64,000 bases of DNA from Roseomonas sp. (GTDB lineage Bacteria; Pseudomonadota; Alphaproteobacteria; Acetobacterales; Acetobacteraceae). The DNA lies in assembly GCA_020249285.1 (NCBI GenBank), contig JADCFX010000002.1:1-64000 (forward strand), read 5' to 3'. A program made the translations under genes and the position numbers. The notes beneath the pieces were generated by a model. That model searched no databases and was not told where the DNA came from. It saw only the letters and a program-made list of their open reading frames with translations. Below are positions 9,124-16,968 of this stretch, one piece after another. Position 1 is the first letter of the stretch. Every line of letters starts with the position of its first letter.

Positions 9124-9793
9124 GAAAGACGGCCCCGTCATCGCCTCCGTCGCCGCGCTGATCGGCGATCCTGCCCGCGCGAATATCCTCACCGCGCTTA
9201 TGGGCGGCCGCGCCCTGACCGCGAGCGAACTCGCCGAGGTCGCCGGCGTCACGCTTCAGACGACAAGCGGGCATCTTGCGAAACTTGCTGACGCCGCTCT
9301 GGTGGCGGTCGAGAAACAGGGACGGCACCGCTACTACCGTCTGCACAGCGGGGACGTCGCCGAGGTGCTGGAGAAGCTGATGGGTCTCGCGCAGCGATCC
9401 GGCGCCGTGCGGGTCCGAACCGGCCCGCGCGACGAGGCAATGCGCGAAGCGCGCTTATGTTACGATCACCTGGCAGGCGAGCAAGGCGTCGCGCTGCTAT
9501 CTCGCCTCTTCGAAACCGATCTTCTATCTCCGGGTGAAACACCTTGCCTGACCGACAAGGGCCGTAACGCCTTCAGCGGGATTGGCATCGACCTCGACGC
9601 GCTGGAGCGTAAACGCCGTCCCCTTTGTCTCCACTGCCTCGACTGGAGCGAGCGCCGCCATCATCTGGCTGGCGGTCTTGGCGCAGCGATCCTTGAGCGC
9701 TCCATTGCATTAGGATGGATCAAGCGCGGCGAGGGAAGAACCCTTATCGTTACGTCGAGTGGCCGGTCGGCGTTCAGAAACGCCTTTGCATAG
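9122..9793 (+). CDS. ArsR/SmtB-type winged-helix transcriptional regulator
   Basis: 223 residues. The N-terminal 90 residues form the ArsR winged helix: a DPARANILTALM helix, the recognition segment LTASELAEVAGVTLQTTSGHLAKL, and the wing VEKQGRHRYYRL. The rest is a longer C-terminal domain with CYDHLAGEQG and a Cys-rich RPLCLHCLDWSERRHHLAGGLG stretch that could sense a ligand, metal or redox state. This long form is not the short metal-sensing type. It is divergent from the NIPSNAP/ABM pair and most likely controls it through the palindrome overlapping its own start. Confidence 0.85.
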   Translation: MKDGPVIASVAALIGDPARANILTALMGGRALTASELAEVAGVTLQTTSGHLAKLADAALVAVEKQGRHRYYRLHSGDVAEVLEKLMGLAQRSGAVRVRTGPRDEAMREARLCYDHLAGEQGVALLSRLFETDLLSPGETPCLTDKGRNAFSGIGIDLDALERKRRPLCLHCLDWSERRHHLAGGLGAAILERSIALGWIKRGEGRTLIVTSSGRSAFRNAFA

Positions 9794-9821
9794 GCCAGGA
9801 ACAGGTGGGCGTAACAGTATT

Positions 9822-10043
9822 TTGTGCCCAAGGGGTATTCTGGTGTTCACCCCGCAGCGCCCGCGAAAGCCGGCCCACGGCCCCACCAACCACCGCGATG
9901 CAGCGCGTTACTGCCGCCTAGTGCAGCTTGCGAGCCCGAAAGACCGCCTCATCCATGTTGCCCAAAAAATCGGCCTCGAGGCCTTCCTAGGTCTGCATAT
10001 CAAGAAGCAGCGCAGCGTCTCGTTCTGCCGGCGGTAAGCTCAT
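9822..10043 (-). pseudogene. hepT: Broken HepT (DUF86) toxin gene
   Basis: The reading frame opens with an ATG at 10041-10043 that overlaps the mntA stop by four bases, as is usual for mntA-hepT pairs. It reads ERDAALLLDMQT, then a stop at 9987-9989. The same frame continues recognisably (EGLEADFLGNMDEAVFRARKLH, given here as 22 positions 9921-9986), has a second stop at 9918-9920, and goes on with AAVTRCIAVVGGAVG and HQNTPWAQN, all matching the HepT family order. The match ends there, so the C-terminal RNase motif R-x4-6-H (normally in RNxxxHGY) is missing. The toxin is dead by two nonsense codons and loss of its active site. Confidence 0.75.
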
Positions 10044-10357
10044 GTGCCGAACAAAGCTTCCGCTTCCGCCAGGATGCACCGGCACCGGATGTAGTTTTCG
10101 CTTTCTTCAATGGCACGGCGCTCCACCACCTCAACAGGTCGCGCCAACGCCTGGGCAGCTTCTTCCTCAAAGGCCAAAAGGCTGGCGAAGCTGCGCGGCG
10201 TGGTCGGCGCAAATTCTACCAGCAAATCCACGTCGCTGCGCGCAGGGTCGAAATCCGCGCCGCGCGCTGCAGAGCCAAATACATCAAGCCGCGCCACGCC
10301 ATGCCGGCGGCACAAGGCCGCGAGCGTTTCCCGATGGCGCAGGATTTCGGCGTGCAT
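10040..10357 (-). CDS. mntA: MntA-type minimal nucleotidyltransferase (antitoxin)
   Basis: 105 residues of the minimal nucleotidyltransferase fold. The catalytic pattern is intact: F27-G28-S29, A-A-R-G, then S41-D42-V43-D44, i.e. GS followed by DxD. In mntA-hepT toxin-antitoxin pairs, this enzyme AMPylates the HepT RNase and so neutralises it. The downstream hepT is a pseudogene, which leaves this antitoxin without its cognate partner in the window. It could act on a HepT elsewhere or be on the way to loss. It lies six bases from the end of ispG, inside the segment that separates ispG from hisS. Confidence 0.85.
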   Translation of the reverse strand: MHAEILRHRETLAALCRRHGVARLDVFGSAARGADFDPARSDVDLLVEFAPTTPRSFASLLAFEEEAAQALARPVEVVERRAIEESENYIRCRCILAEAEALFGT

Positions 10358-10363
10358 GGCGCC

Positions 10364-11473
10364 TTATTCCGCCGCCTTCGCCATGCGCAGCGCCGCCGCC
10401 TTGGCTTCCACCAGGCCCACAATATGATCCACCATTTCCTCAGACCGGATCGTGTGGTCCGTCTTGCCGGCGCTATAGACCATGTGAGTCCCCGCCCCGC
10501 CGCCGGTCAGGCCGATATCGGTCATCAGCGCCTCACCAGGGCCATTCACCACGCAGCCGATGATGGAAAGGCTGATCGGCTCCACAATATGCGAAAGGCG
10601 ATCTTCCAGCTTTTCCACCGTGCGGATCACATCAAACCCCTGCCGCGCGCAGCTTGGGCAGGAAATCACCTTCACGCCGCGATGGCGCAGATGCAGCGAT
10701 TTCAGCAATTCCCAACCAACCGAGACCTCTTCCTCAGGCTCGGCAGAAAGAGAAACGCGCAAGGTATCGCCAATGCCAGCCCATAGCAGAGACCCAAGGC
10801 CGATGGCGGATTTCACCGTGCCGGTGCGTTTGCCGCCCGCTTCCGTAATGCCGATATGCAAGGGGTGATCGCAGGCTTCAGCCAATTGCTGATAGGCTGC
10901 AACGGCAAGAAACACATCGGATGCCTTCACGCTGATCTTGAATTCGTGGAAATCTTCTTGCAGCAAATGGTCGGCATGCCATAGCGCGCTTTCCACCAGG
11001 GCTTCCGGGTTGGGTTCGCCGTATTTTTCCAGCAAATGCTTCTCAAGGCTGCCGGCATTCACGCCGATGCGGATGGAACAGCCATGATCGCGCGCTGCCT
11101 TGATCACTTCCTTCACGCGTTCCTTGGAACCGATATTGCCCGGATTGATGCGCAGGCACGCCGCGCCGGCTTGCGCCGCTTCAATGGCGCGGCGGTAGTG
11201 GAAATGAATATCGGCCACAATCGGCACATTCACTTCGCGCACAATCTCGGCCAAAGCCGCCGTTGCTTCCTCGGTCGGGCAGGATACGCGCACAATATCA
11301 ACCCCGGCCAATTCGCTGCGGCGGATTTGCGCAATCGTCGCCGCCGCATCTTCGGTCGGCGTATTGGTCATGGTCTGCACGGAAATCGGCGAATCGCCGC
11401 CCACCGGCACGCGCCCGACATGGATCAGGCGGGATTTGCGGCGCTCGATCTTCTGATAGGGACGATAGGACAT
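10364..11473 (-). CDS. ispG: 4-hydroxy-3-methylbut-2-en-1-yl diphosphate synthase
   Basis: 369 residues. IspG (GcpE) converts methylerythritol cyclodiphosphate to HMBPP, the penultimate step of the MEP isoprenoid pathway, with a [4Fe-4S] cluster. The N-terminal TIM barrel carries [16 protein letters not shown]. The cluster ligands are C272, C275 (SCPSCARQG), C307 and E314 (CVVNGPGE). All are present. It follows rodZ by 74 bases on the same strand; downstream, instead of hisS, comes the mntA/hepT remnant. Confidence 0.96.
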   Translation of the reverse strand: MSYRPYQKIERRKSRLIHVGRVPVGGDSPISVQTMTNTPTEDAAATIAQIRRSELAGVDIVRVSCPTEEATAALAEIVREVNVPIVADIHFHYRRAIEAAQAGAACLRINPGNIGSKERVKEVIKAARDHGCSIRIGVNAGSLEKHLLEKYGEPNPEALVESALWHADHLLQEDFHEFKISVKASDVFLAVAAYQQLAEACDHPLHIGITEAGGKRTGTVKSAIGLGSLLWAGIGDTLRVSLSAEPEEEVSVGWELLKSLHLRHRGVKVISCPSCARQGFDVIRTVEKLEDRLSHIVEPISLSIIGCVVNGPGEALMTDIGLTGGGAGTHMVYSAGKTDHTIRSEEMVDHIVGLVEAKAAALRMAKAAE

Positions 11474-11547
11474 GCGGCGGACCCCAAGCTTGGTTTTGTC
11501 CCGCGAATATGCCGTGGCTTTCGCCGCGCCGAAAGCCTTGAAACGCG

Positions 11548-12456
11548 TCAGGGCCTCGGCGACGTGGCAGGGGCGGGGGTTGCAACAGCGGGCGGGCGCG
11601 GTGACGGGGCCGGCGCCGACAGGGTACTCAGCTGGTCCGGCTCAAGGGCAATGTTGCGCCTTACGCCGGGGCCACCAAAGGGATCCACCTCCCGCCCATC
11701 CAGCAGAATATCCAGGCTTTCCGCCCTGCCGGTGGTCAGCACGAACCCAGGGCGATTAGGGATTTCAATAGTTTCGCCGGCGCGGAGCACACGATCAGTG
11801 ATCACGCGATTCGCGGCATTATCGCGAATTTGCACCCAGCTTTCGCCCTTGGCACGGATCACCACGCGCGGCTTGTCGGGATCAATCGGCGGGGTCGGGC
11901 GGGGGGCGGTCGCCGGGGGCGGAGACGGTGGCGGAAGCGCGGGGGTTTCGGCGACTGGGGCGGCGGGAGTTTCGCGCCCTGCCACGGCATCCACGGCGCG
12001 TTCTAGCCTGGGCGGCAGCGGGGGCACGGCATCCACCACACGCTCACCACGCCCGCTCCATTGGTACCAGGCGATATAGCCGCCCATGGCGAGTGCCAGG
12101 CCAAGCGCCGCCAGAACCCCGGTCGGTATGCCCCGCCGAGGCACCGGTTCGGGGAAAACAAGCTCACCTGATTGCCTCACCGCCGTGCCCGAGACGTCCC
12201 GGAAGCGGCGCACCGCCTCATCCGGATCAAGCCCGAGCGCGGTCGCATAGGACCTGACGAAACCAACGGCATAGGCCGCACCGGGCAGGTCCTTGACCCG
12301 CCCTTCCTCAAGCGCCTGCAAATAGCGCTTATTGATGCGAAGCTGGGTCGCCGCGTCCTCGAGGCTTACGCCAAGCGCATTCCGCGCTTCGCGCAGTTCT
12401 TCACCAACGCGGGCGGCTTCCTGGGGCGAGTTATCGGTTCGGGCAGAGCGCTTCAT
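11548..12456 (-). CDS. rodZ: RodZ-like cytoskeletal protein (HTH plus DUF4115)
   Basis: 302 residues. Order: a cytoplasmic helix-turn-helix of the HTH_25 type (about 17-75, [22 protein letters not shown], positions 21-42), a linker, one membrane span (about 109-131, ending GGYIAWYQW), a Pro-rich periplasmic spacer and a C-terminal DUF4115 beta domain with [13 protein letters not shown] and the [13 protein letters not shown] segment. RodZ links MreB to the membrane and helps set cell shape. The rodZ-ispG order is typical. The protein ends in a Pro/Ala-rich tail. Confidence 0.85.
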   Translation of the reverse strand: MKRSARTDNSPQEAARVGEELREARNALGVSLEDAATQLRINKRYLQALEEGRVKDLPGAAYAVGFVRSYATALGLDPDEAVRRFRDVSGTAVRQSGELVFPEPVPRRGIPTGVLAALGLALAMGGYIAWYQWSGRGERVVDAVPPLPPRLERAVDAVAGRETPAAPVAETPALPPPSPPPATAPRPTPPIDPDKPRVVIRAKGESWVQIRDNAANRVITDRVLRAGETIEIPNRPGFVLTTGRAESLDILLDGREVDPFGGPGVRRNIALEPDQLSTLSAPAPSPRPPAVATPAPATSPRP

Positions 12457-12508
12457 GGGAGTTCCAGCGGATCAATCCGCATCTAGCCGGATGGTGGGCC
12501 TTGGGCAA

Positions 12509-13540
12509 TCAGGCAGCGACGCGCGCCAGCATCGCCTGTGCCGCCTGATCGCGCAATTCGGCGATGATTTCGGCGGCAGTCTGTTCCTGCGTCACCATGC
12601 CAACCGATTGCCCAGCCATGAGGGAACCATTTTCCACATCGCCATCAATCACGGCACGGCGGAGCGCGCCCGCCCAGAAATGTTCGATATCAAGCTGCGC
12701 GGCTTCCTTGGTGAGTTCGCCGGATTGGAAGCGGCGAATGGTGGCGGCCTGATGTTCCAGGAAGCGCTTGGTGCCTTCATTTTGCAGCGCGCGCACCGGG
12801 ATCACCGGGAAACTCTCATCCAATTGGATGGTCGGCATGGCATCGCGCGCATTGCCGCGAATGAAGGCCTGCTTGAAATTGGGATGCGCGATGGATTCCC
12901 GAGCGCACACAAAGCGCGTGCCAAGCTGCACGCCGGCAGCCCCCATCTCAAGATAGGATAGGATTGCCTCACCGCGCCCAATCCCGCCGGCCACAAATAC
13001 CGGCACATCACGAATATGGGGCAGGATTTCCTGCGCAAGCACGGTCAGTGAAACCGGGCCGATATGCCCGCCCGCTTCACTGCCTTCAATCACCAACGCA
13101 TCGGCCCCGGCGCGGATCAGGCGCTTGGCAAGGGCGAGGGCCGGCGCAAAGCACACCACCTTCGCCCCGCCATCCTTGGCCTTTTTGATGGCGGTGCCGG
13201 GCGGAATGCCGCCCGCAAAAACAATGTGAGAAACGCGCGCCGCCAGGCAGGTATCCACCAGCTGATCCAGCCTTGGATGCATGGTAATCAGATTGACGCC
13301 GAAGGGTTTGCTTGTCAGCGCCTGCGTACCCGCGATTTCCTCGGCGAGGCGTGCAGGTTCCATCGCCCCGCAAGCAATCACGCCAAAGGCGCCCGCATTC
13401 GAAAGCGCGGAGACCAAATGCCGTTCACTGACCCAGGACATGGCGCCGCCCATAATGGCATATCGCGCGCCAAAAAACGCCGCGCCACGCGCCATCAGCC
13501 GATCAAGCTGCGCCAGGGCCTTGGTCTTGTCATCGCTCAT
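12509..13540 (-). CDS. Nitronate monooxygenase (2-nitropropane dioxygenase family)
   Basis: 343-residue FMN TIM-barrel protein. The phosphate-binding glycine motifs are VFVAGGIGRGEAILSYLEMGA and AAGVQLGTRFVC, and the catalytic-type histidine is H159 in EAGGHIG (155-161), as in flavin nitronate monooxygenases that detoxify alkyl nitronates such as propionate-3-nitronate. Its start overlaps the lysC stop by four bases, so the two are co-translated. FabK-type enoyl reductases share this fold, but fatty-acid genes are absent here. Confidence 0.85.
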   Translation of the reverse strand: MSDDKTKALAQLDRLMARGAAFFGARYAIMGGAMSWVSERHLVSALSNAGAFGVIACGAMEPARLAEEIAGTQALTSKPFGVNLITMHPRLDQLVDTCLAARVSHIVFAGGIPPGTAIKKAKDGGAKVVCFAPALALAKRLIRAGADALVIEGSEAGGHIGPVSLTVLAQEILPHIRDVPVFVAGGIGRGEAILSYLEMGAAGVQLGTRFVCARESIAHPNFKQAFIRGNARDAMPTIQLDESFPVIPVRALQNEGTKRFLEHQAATIRRFQSGELTKEAAQLDIEHFWAGALRRAVIDGDVENGSLMAGQSVGMVTQEQTAAEIIAELRDQAAQAMLARVAA

Positions 13541-14760
13541 GCTGGCGCATCCAGACCATAGGCGGTGTGCAGGGCGCGCACGGCAAGTTCGGTGTAATCG
13601 GCGCTGACAAGCACACTGACCTTGATTTCACTGGTGGAAATCACCTGGATATTGATGCCCTTTTCAGACAGCGCCTTGAACATGGTGGTGGCGACGCCGG
13701 CGTGGCTCCGCATGCCAATGCCGACCACGCTGATTTTCGTCACATCAGGGTCAGCCAGCAGCGCTTCATAGCCAAGATCAGCGCGGGCCTTTTCCAGCAC
13801 ATCCTGCGCGCGCGCCAGATCAGCCTTGCCGATGGTGAATGTCATATCCGTGCTGCCATCGGCGCCGATATTCTGCACGATCATATCCACATTCACATTG
13901 GCCTTGGCGAGCGCGCCGAAAACGGCGGCGGCCACACCGGGCCTGTCCGGCACACGGCGGAGCGTTATCTTGGCGTCATCGCGCGAATAGGCGATGCCGG
14001 AAACGACGGGCTGTTCCACGATTTCATCCTCATCAACCACGAGCGAGCCTGGCTTGTCTTCAAAGCTGGAAAGCACCTGCACGCGCACACGCTGCTTCAT
14101 TGCCAACTCAACCGAACGAGTCTGCAAGACCTTGGCGCCAACGGACGCGAGTTCAAGCATTTCCTCATAGGAAATGCGTTCAAGCTTGCGCGCGCGCGGC
14201 ACAATCCGCGGGTCAGTCGTATAGATGCCATCTACATCGGTATAGATATCGCAGCGATCCGCCTTGACGGCAGCGGCGATGGCAACGGCGGAAAGATCAG
14301 ACCCGCCGCGGCCAAGCGTGGTGATGCGGTTGCGCTTCGGGTCAATGCCCTGAAAGCCGGCCACCACCGGCACCTGGCCTTGTTCCATGCGTTCAATCAG
14401 CGCCGCGCCATCAATGGATTCAACGCGGGCCTTGCCATGCGCCTGGTCCGTGATGATGGGCACCTGCCAGCCCTGCCAAGACCGCGCATCAACGCCAATC
14501 GCTTGCAGGGCAATGGCGGTCAGGCCGGTTGTCACTTGCTCCCCAGTGGCGACCACCGTGTCATATTCGCGCGCATCATGCAGCGCCGAGAGGTCCTGGC
14601 ACCATTTGACGAGTTGATTGGTAACACCCGACATGGCGGAAACCACGACAGCCACCTGATGGCCGGCATCCACCTCTCGCTTCACGCGGGCGGCGACATT
14701 GCGGATACGATCCAGATCAGCGACTGAGGTGCCGCCGAATTTCATGACAATACGGGCCAT
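13537..14760 (-). CDS. lysC: Aspartate kinase
   Basis: 407 residues. It phosphorylates aspartate, the first step to lysine, threonine and methionine. KFGGTSV (7-13) marks the catalytic domain, with LGRGGSDLSAVAIA in the middle. Two C-terminal ACT domains (KITLRRVPDRPGVAAAVF and ISVVGIGMRSHAGVATTMF) provide feedback control. An internal translation start giving a regulatory beta subunit is known for some aspartokinases; I see none I can defend here. It is divergent from ubiG. Confidence 0.95.
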   Translation of the reverse strand: MARIVMKFGGTSVADLDRIRNVAARVKREVDAGHQVAVVVSAMSGVTNQLVKWCQDLSALHDAREYDTVVATGEQVTTGLTAIALQAIGVDARSWQGWQVPIITDQAHGKARVESIDGAALIERMEQGQVPVVAGFQGIDPKRNRITTLGRGGSDLSAVAIAAAVKADRCDIYTDVDGIYTTDPRIVPRARKLERISYEEMLELASVGAKVLQTRSVELAMKQRVRVQVLSSFEDKPGSLVVDEDEIVEQPVVSGIAYSRDDAKITLRRVPDRPGVAAAVFGALAKANVNVDMIVQNIGADGSTDMTFTIGKADLARAQDVLEKARADLGYEALLADPDVTKISVVGIGMRSHAGVATTMFKALSEKGINIQVISTSEIKVSVLVSADYTELAVRALHTAYGLDAPA

Positions 14761-14895
14761 AGAGGGCTATTTTCCCTGGGCGGGGCGAAAAAGGAAGGAC
14801 CGGCGGTTGCGCCGGCGCGCGGGGCGGGACAGATACCGGGGGGGCGGGTTGCGCGCAACCCATCACGGCGGATCAGGGCTAGAAAGGGCATCACC

Positions 14896-15627
14896 TTGGC
14901 GGAAGCAACGGCGCTTCAGGCGGAAATCGCCAAATTTGACGCTCTGGCCGCGCGCTGGTGGGACCCGAATGGCCCGATGAAGCCGCTGCATCGGATGAAC
15001 CCGGTGCGGATTGGCTGGATTGCCGAAAGACTGGCCCGCGCCCATGGCCGCAAACCTGGGGGCGCAGCGCCCTTGGCGGGGCTCCGCGTTTTGGATGTGG
15101 GTTGTGGGGCGGGGCTGGCATCTGAGGCGCTGGCGCGGCTTGGCGCTGACGTCACCGGCATGGATGCGGCGCCTGAGGCTTTGGAAGTGGCCCGCGCCCA
15201 TGCAGAAGCCGGCGGGCTTGCCATTGATTACCGCCTGGGCGGGCCAGAGGATCTGGCCGAGGCCGGCGGTTACGATGCGGTGATTTCGCTGGAAGTGATT
15301 GAACATGTGGTGGAACGGGAAGCGTTTCTGGGTGCGCTTGCCCGCGCCGCCCGGCCTGGGGGCTTGGTGTTCCTTTCCACGCTGAACCGCACGCCGCGAT
15401 CCTTCCTGATGGCGAAGCTGGGTGCGGAATATCTGCTGCGCCTGCTGCCGGTGGGCACGCATGATTGGCGCATGTTCGTGACCCCCGCCGAACTTGGCGC
15501 CGGGCTGCGCGGCGCGGGGCTGAGGGTTGCGGATGTGGCCGGGATGGAAATGGGGTTTTCGGGCGCCTGGCGCATCACCCGCGATACGGGGGTGAATTAC
15601 CTGATAATGGCGGAAAAGCCCGCTTGA
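14896..15627 (+). CDS. ubiG: Ubiquinone biosynthesis O-methyltransferase
   Basis: 243 residues. UbiG carries out both O-methylations of the ubiquinone ring using S-adenosylmethionine. The N-terminal FDALAARWWDPNGPMKPLHRMNPVRI block is characteristic (positions 14-39), and the SAM loop is LDVGCGAGL (66-74). The start is a TTG at 14896-14898 with AAGG upstream; no ATG lies at the right place for the conserved N-terminus. The stop TGA (15625-15627) abuts the first base of a palindromic repeat, which probably supplies the 3' end of the transcript. Confidence 0.93.
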   Translation: MAEATALQAEIAKFDALAARWWDPNGPMKPLHRMNPVRIGWIAERLARAHGRKPGGAAPLAGLRVLDVGCGAGLASEALARLGADVTGMDAAPEALEVARAHAEAGGLAIDYRLGGPEDLAEAGGYDAVISLEVIEHVVEREAFLGALARAARPGGLVFLSTLNRTPRSFLMAKLGAEYLLRLLPVGTHDWRMFVTPAELGAGLRGAGLRVADVAGMEMGFSGAWRITRDTGVNYLIMAEKPA

Positions 15628-15671
15628 GTATTTTCAAGCCAAGTGGAATCACTTGGCGACTCGGAAAATAC
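15628..15671 (+). repeat. 44-bp palindromic repeat, copy 1
   Basis: Outer stem GTATTTTC / GAAAATAC and inner stem CCAAGTG-GAAT-CACTTGG. The outer arm differs from the other three copies (GC in place of GT), and the opposite arm changes with it, so pairing is kept. It begins one base after the ubiG stop. Confidence 0.85.
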
Positions 15672-15686
15672 GATCAAACAGAAGCT

Positions 15687-15728
15687 TAGTACGGTTTCCG
15701 TGAACTGATGAGAACGGGAACCGTACTA
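15687..15728. terminator. Strong 15-bp hairpin between convergent ubiG and yraN
   Basis: TAGTACGGTTTCCGT at 15687-15701 pairs with ACGGGAACCGTACTA at 15714-15728 (14 Watson-Crick pairs and one G-U), with a 12-base loop. It overlaps the yraN stop codon (15726-15728). There is no clear T-run on either side, so a termination or mRNA-stabilising role is inferred from its position between converging genes. Confidence 0.55.
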
Positions 15729-16121
15729 GGTTTCTTCGATCCTGAAGGCATCGGCGATGCGCCGGATGGTGCCATCGGCGGCGACCAGCATGACATCAAA
15801 GCGCGTCCCCGCCGCGCCATGGCCGGGGTGTTCGGCAAGCCAGGCGTCAGCCGCCGCAACCAGCCGGGTGCGTTGGCGTGGACCAAGGGCGAAAGCCGCT
15901 TCTGCCAGGGATGGCCGGGCCTTCACTTCAATGAAGGCAAGCAGGCCGTCGCGTTCGGCAATCAGGTCAATCTCCCCGGCTTCGGTGCGGCATCTTTGGG
16001 CGAGGATAAGCCAGCCTTCGGCGGTCAGGGCTTCGGCGGCGAGGGCTTCGGCATCCTGCCCCGCCGCATAGGCGCGCCGGCCACGCAGCAGCCGATCGGT
16101 GGGTGGGGTTTGGCGGGGCAT
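15726..16121 (-). CDS. yraN: UPF0102 (YraN) endonuclease-like protein, intact copy
   Basis: 131 residues of the UPF0102/YraN family, which has a restriction-endonuclease-like fold. The acidic/lysine core is E50, D52 (GEIDLIA) and E65-V-K67 (FIEVKARPS), followed by the C-terminal RFDVMLV strand. The function in DNA processing is suspected but unproven. A second, truncated copy at 18108-18422 shares its first 90 or so codons, and the two lie in the same orientation around a roughly 2 kb insertion. This copy keeps the complete C-terminus. Confidence 0.85.
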   Translation of the reverse strand: MPRQTPPTDRLLRGRRAYAAGQDAEALAAEALTAEGWLILAQRCRTEAGEIDLIAERDGLLAFIEVKARPSLAEAAFALGPRQRTRLVAAADAWLAEHPGHGAAGTRFDVMLVAADGTIRRIADAFRIEET

Positions 16122-16165
16122 GGCGTGGCACAGAGCCGTTCTTAGTTTGGGACCTCACCCAAGCT

Positions 16166-16768
16166 CTAAGAGGACTGCGGGCGGGGGACGCGGCCGAAGC
16201 TTTCCGGCGAGTCCCGCTCCGTCGCAATCAACGCGGCTAGAAATTGGGTAATGTTTTCGCGGATTGTTCCCTCATTGGCGAGCCTTAAGCGTTCTACGCC
16301 ATAGAATGAGGAACTCATAGCGGCTGTGAAACTTGCGGCGATTTCTCGGTCGAAGACCACGGCATTATCCGCGACCCTTGTCACTCGGTAGCGGATTTTT
16401 GATGTAACTTTCATATCAAATCCGGCCAAGGGCCTGTCGAGGGAAATCAATGTTGCCTCCAGGTGGAAACGCTCATTGTTCCTGGTGAACATGCCGCGCG
16501 CGGTGAGGCTGAGGCGCAGAGCTTCCGCCAGATCGTTGCTGGAAACATCAGACATCCAAAGCGGATTGGTCTCGCGCCCGCCAGAAGTCTGCCCAATCGC
16601 CACCGTCTCCCGCAAAACGGAATTCGGCGCGATGGTCGTTTCTGGAGAATTGGGCGGCAGCATGGCGCCCGGCTTTGCGCCACTCGCGCAGGCCGAAAGG
16701 CCAAGCGTCATGATCAGCAGCGCTATTTGTGCAAACTTGCTGATAAAATTGAAGTAGCGCGAGCGCAT
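16166..16768 (-). CDS. Conserved lipoprotein, unknown function
   Basis: 200 residues. A lipoprotein signal ends in the lipobox LSAC (cysteine about residue 28), placing the mature protein on the outer or inner membrane. The body has TVAIGQTSGGRETNPLWMSDV, then a beta-rich segment (FHLEATLISLDRPLAGFDM, KIRYRVTR, VVFDREIAASF) and an ANEGTIRENITQFLAAL helix. It resembles a family of proteobacterial lipoproteins that has no established role. The start is the ATG at 16766-16768, with GAGA upstream; the frame is open for another 69 codons toward the AlbA gene but without a signal. It is one of two genes between the yraN copies. Confidence 0.7.
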   Translation of the reverse strand: MRSRYFNFISKFAQIALLIMTLGLSACASGAKPGAMLPPNSPETTIAPNSVLRETVAIGQTSGGRETNPLWMSDVSSNDLAEALRLSLTARGMFTRNNERFHLEATLISLDRPLAGFDMKVTSKIRYRVTRVADNAVVFDREIAASFTAAMSSSFYGVERLRLANEGTIRENITQFLAALIATERDSPESFGRVPRPQSS

Positions 16769-16968
16769 AGCTTTCTCTCGGTTTAAAAAGATTCTGGGGT
16801 AGAGCTTGTCACCAGGATCAATACTGAGCAAGCAGCTTCGAGTGCGAAGCAAGTCGACGCTCTCGACCGTCTTGGCGATGTTCGCAGAGGCAATTTTCGG
16901 TGCGGTGGCCAGCCCGTCAGCCGCTAGCTTGAGTTTTATGTCAACGCTTCGAGAGCAAGCTAAGAATA

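Noticed and set aside
13567..14727. 386-codon open frame on the plus strand
   Set aside because: It is antisense to aspartokinase and has the His/Gly/Arg-rich composition of a shadow frame.
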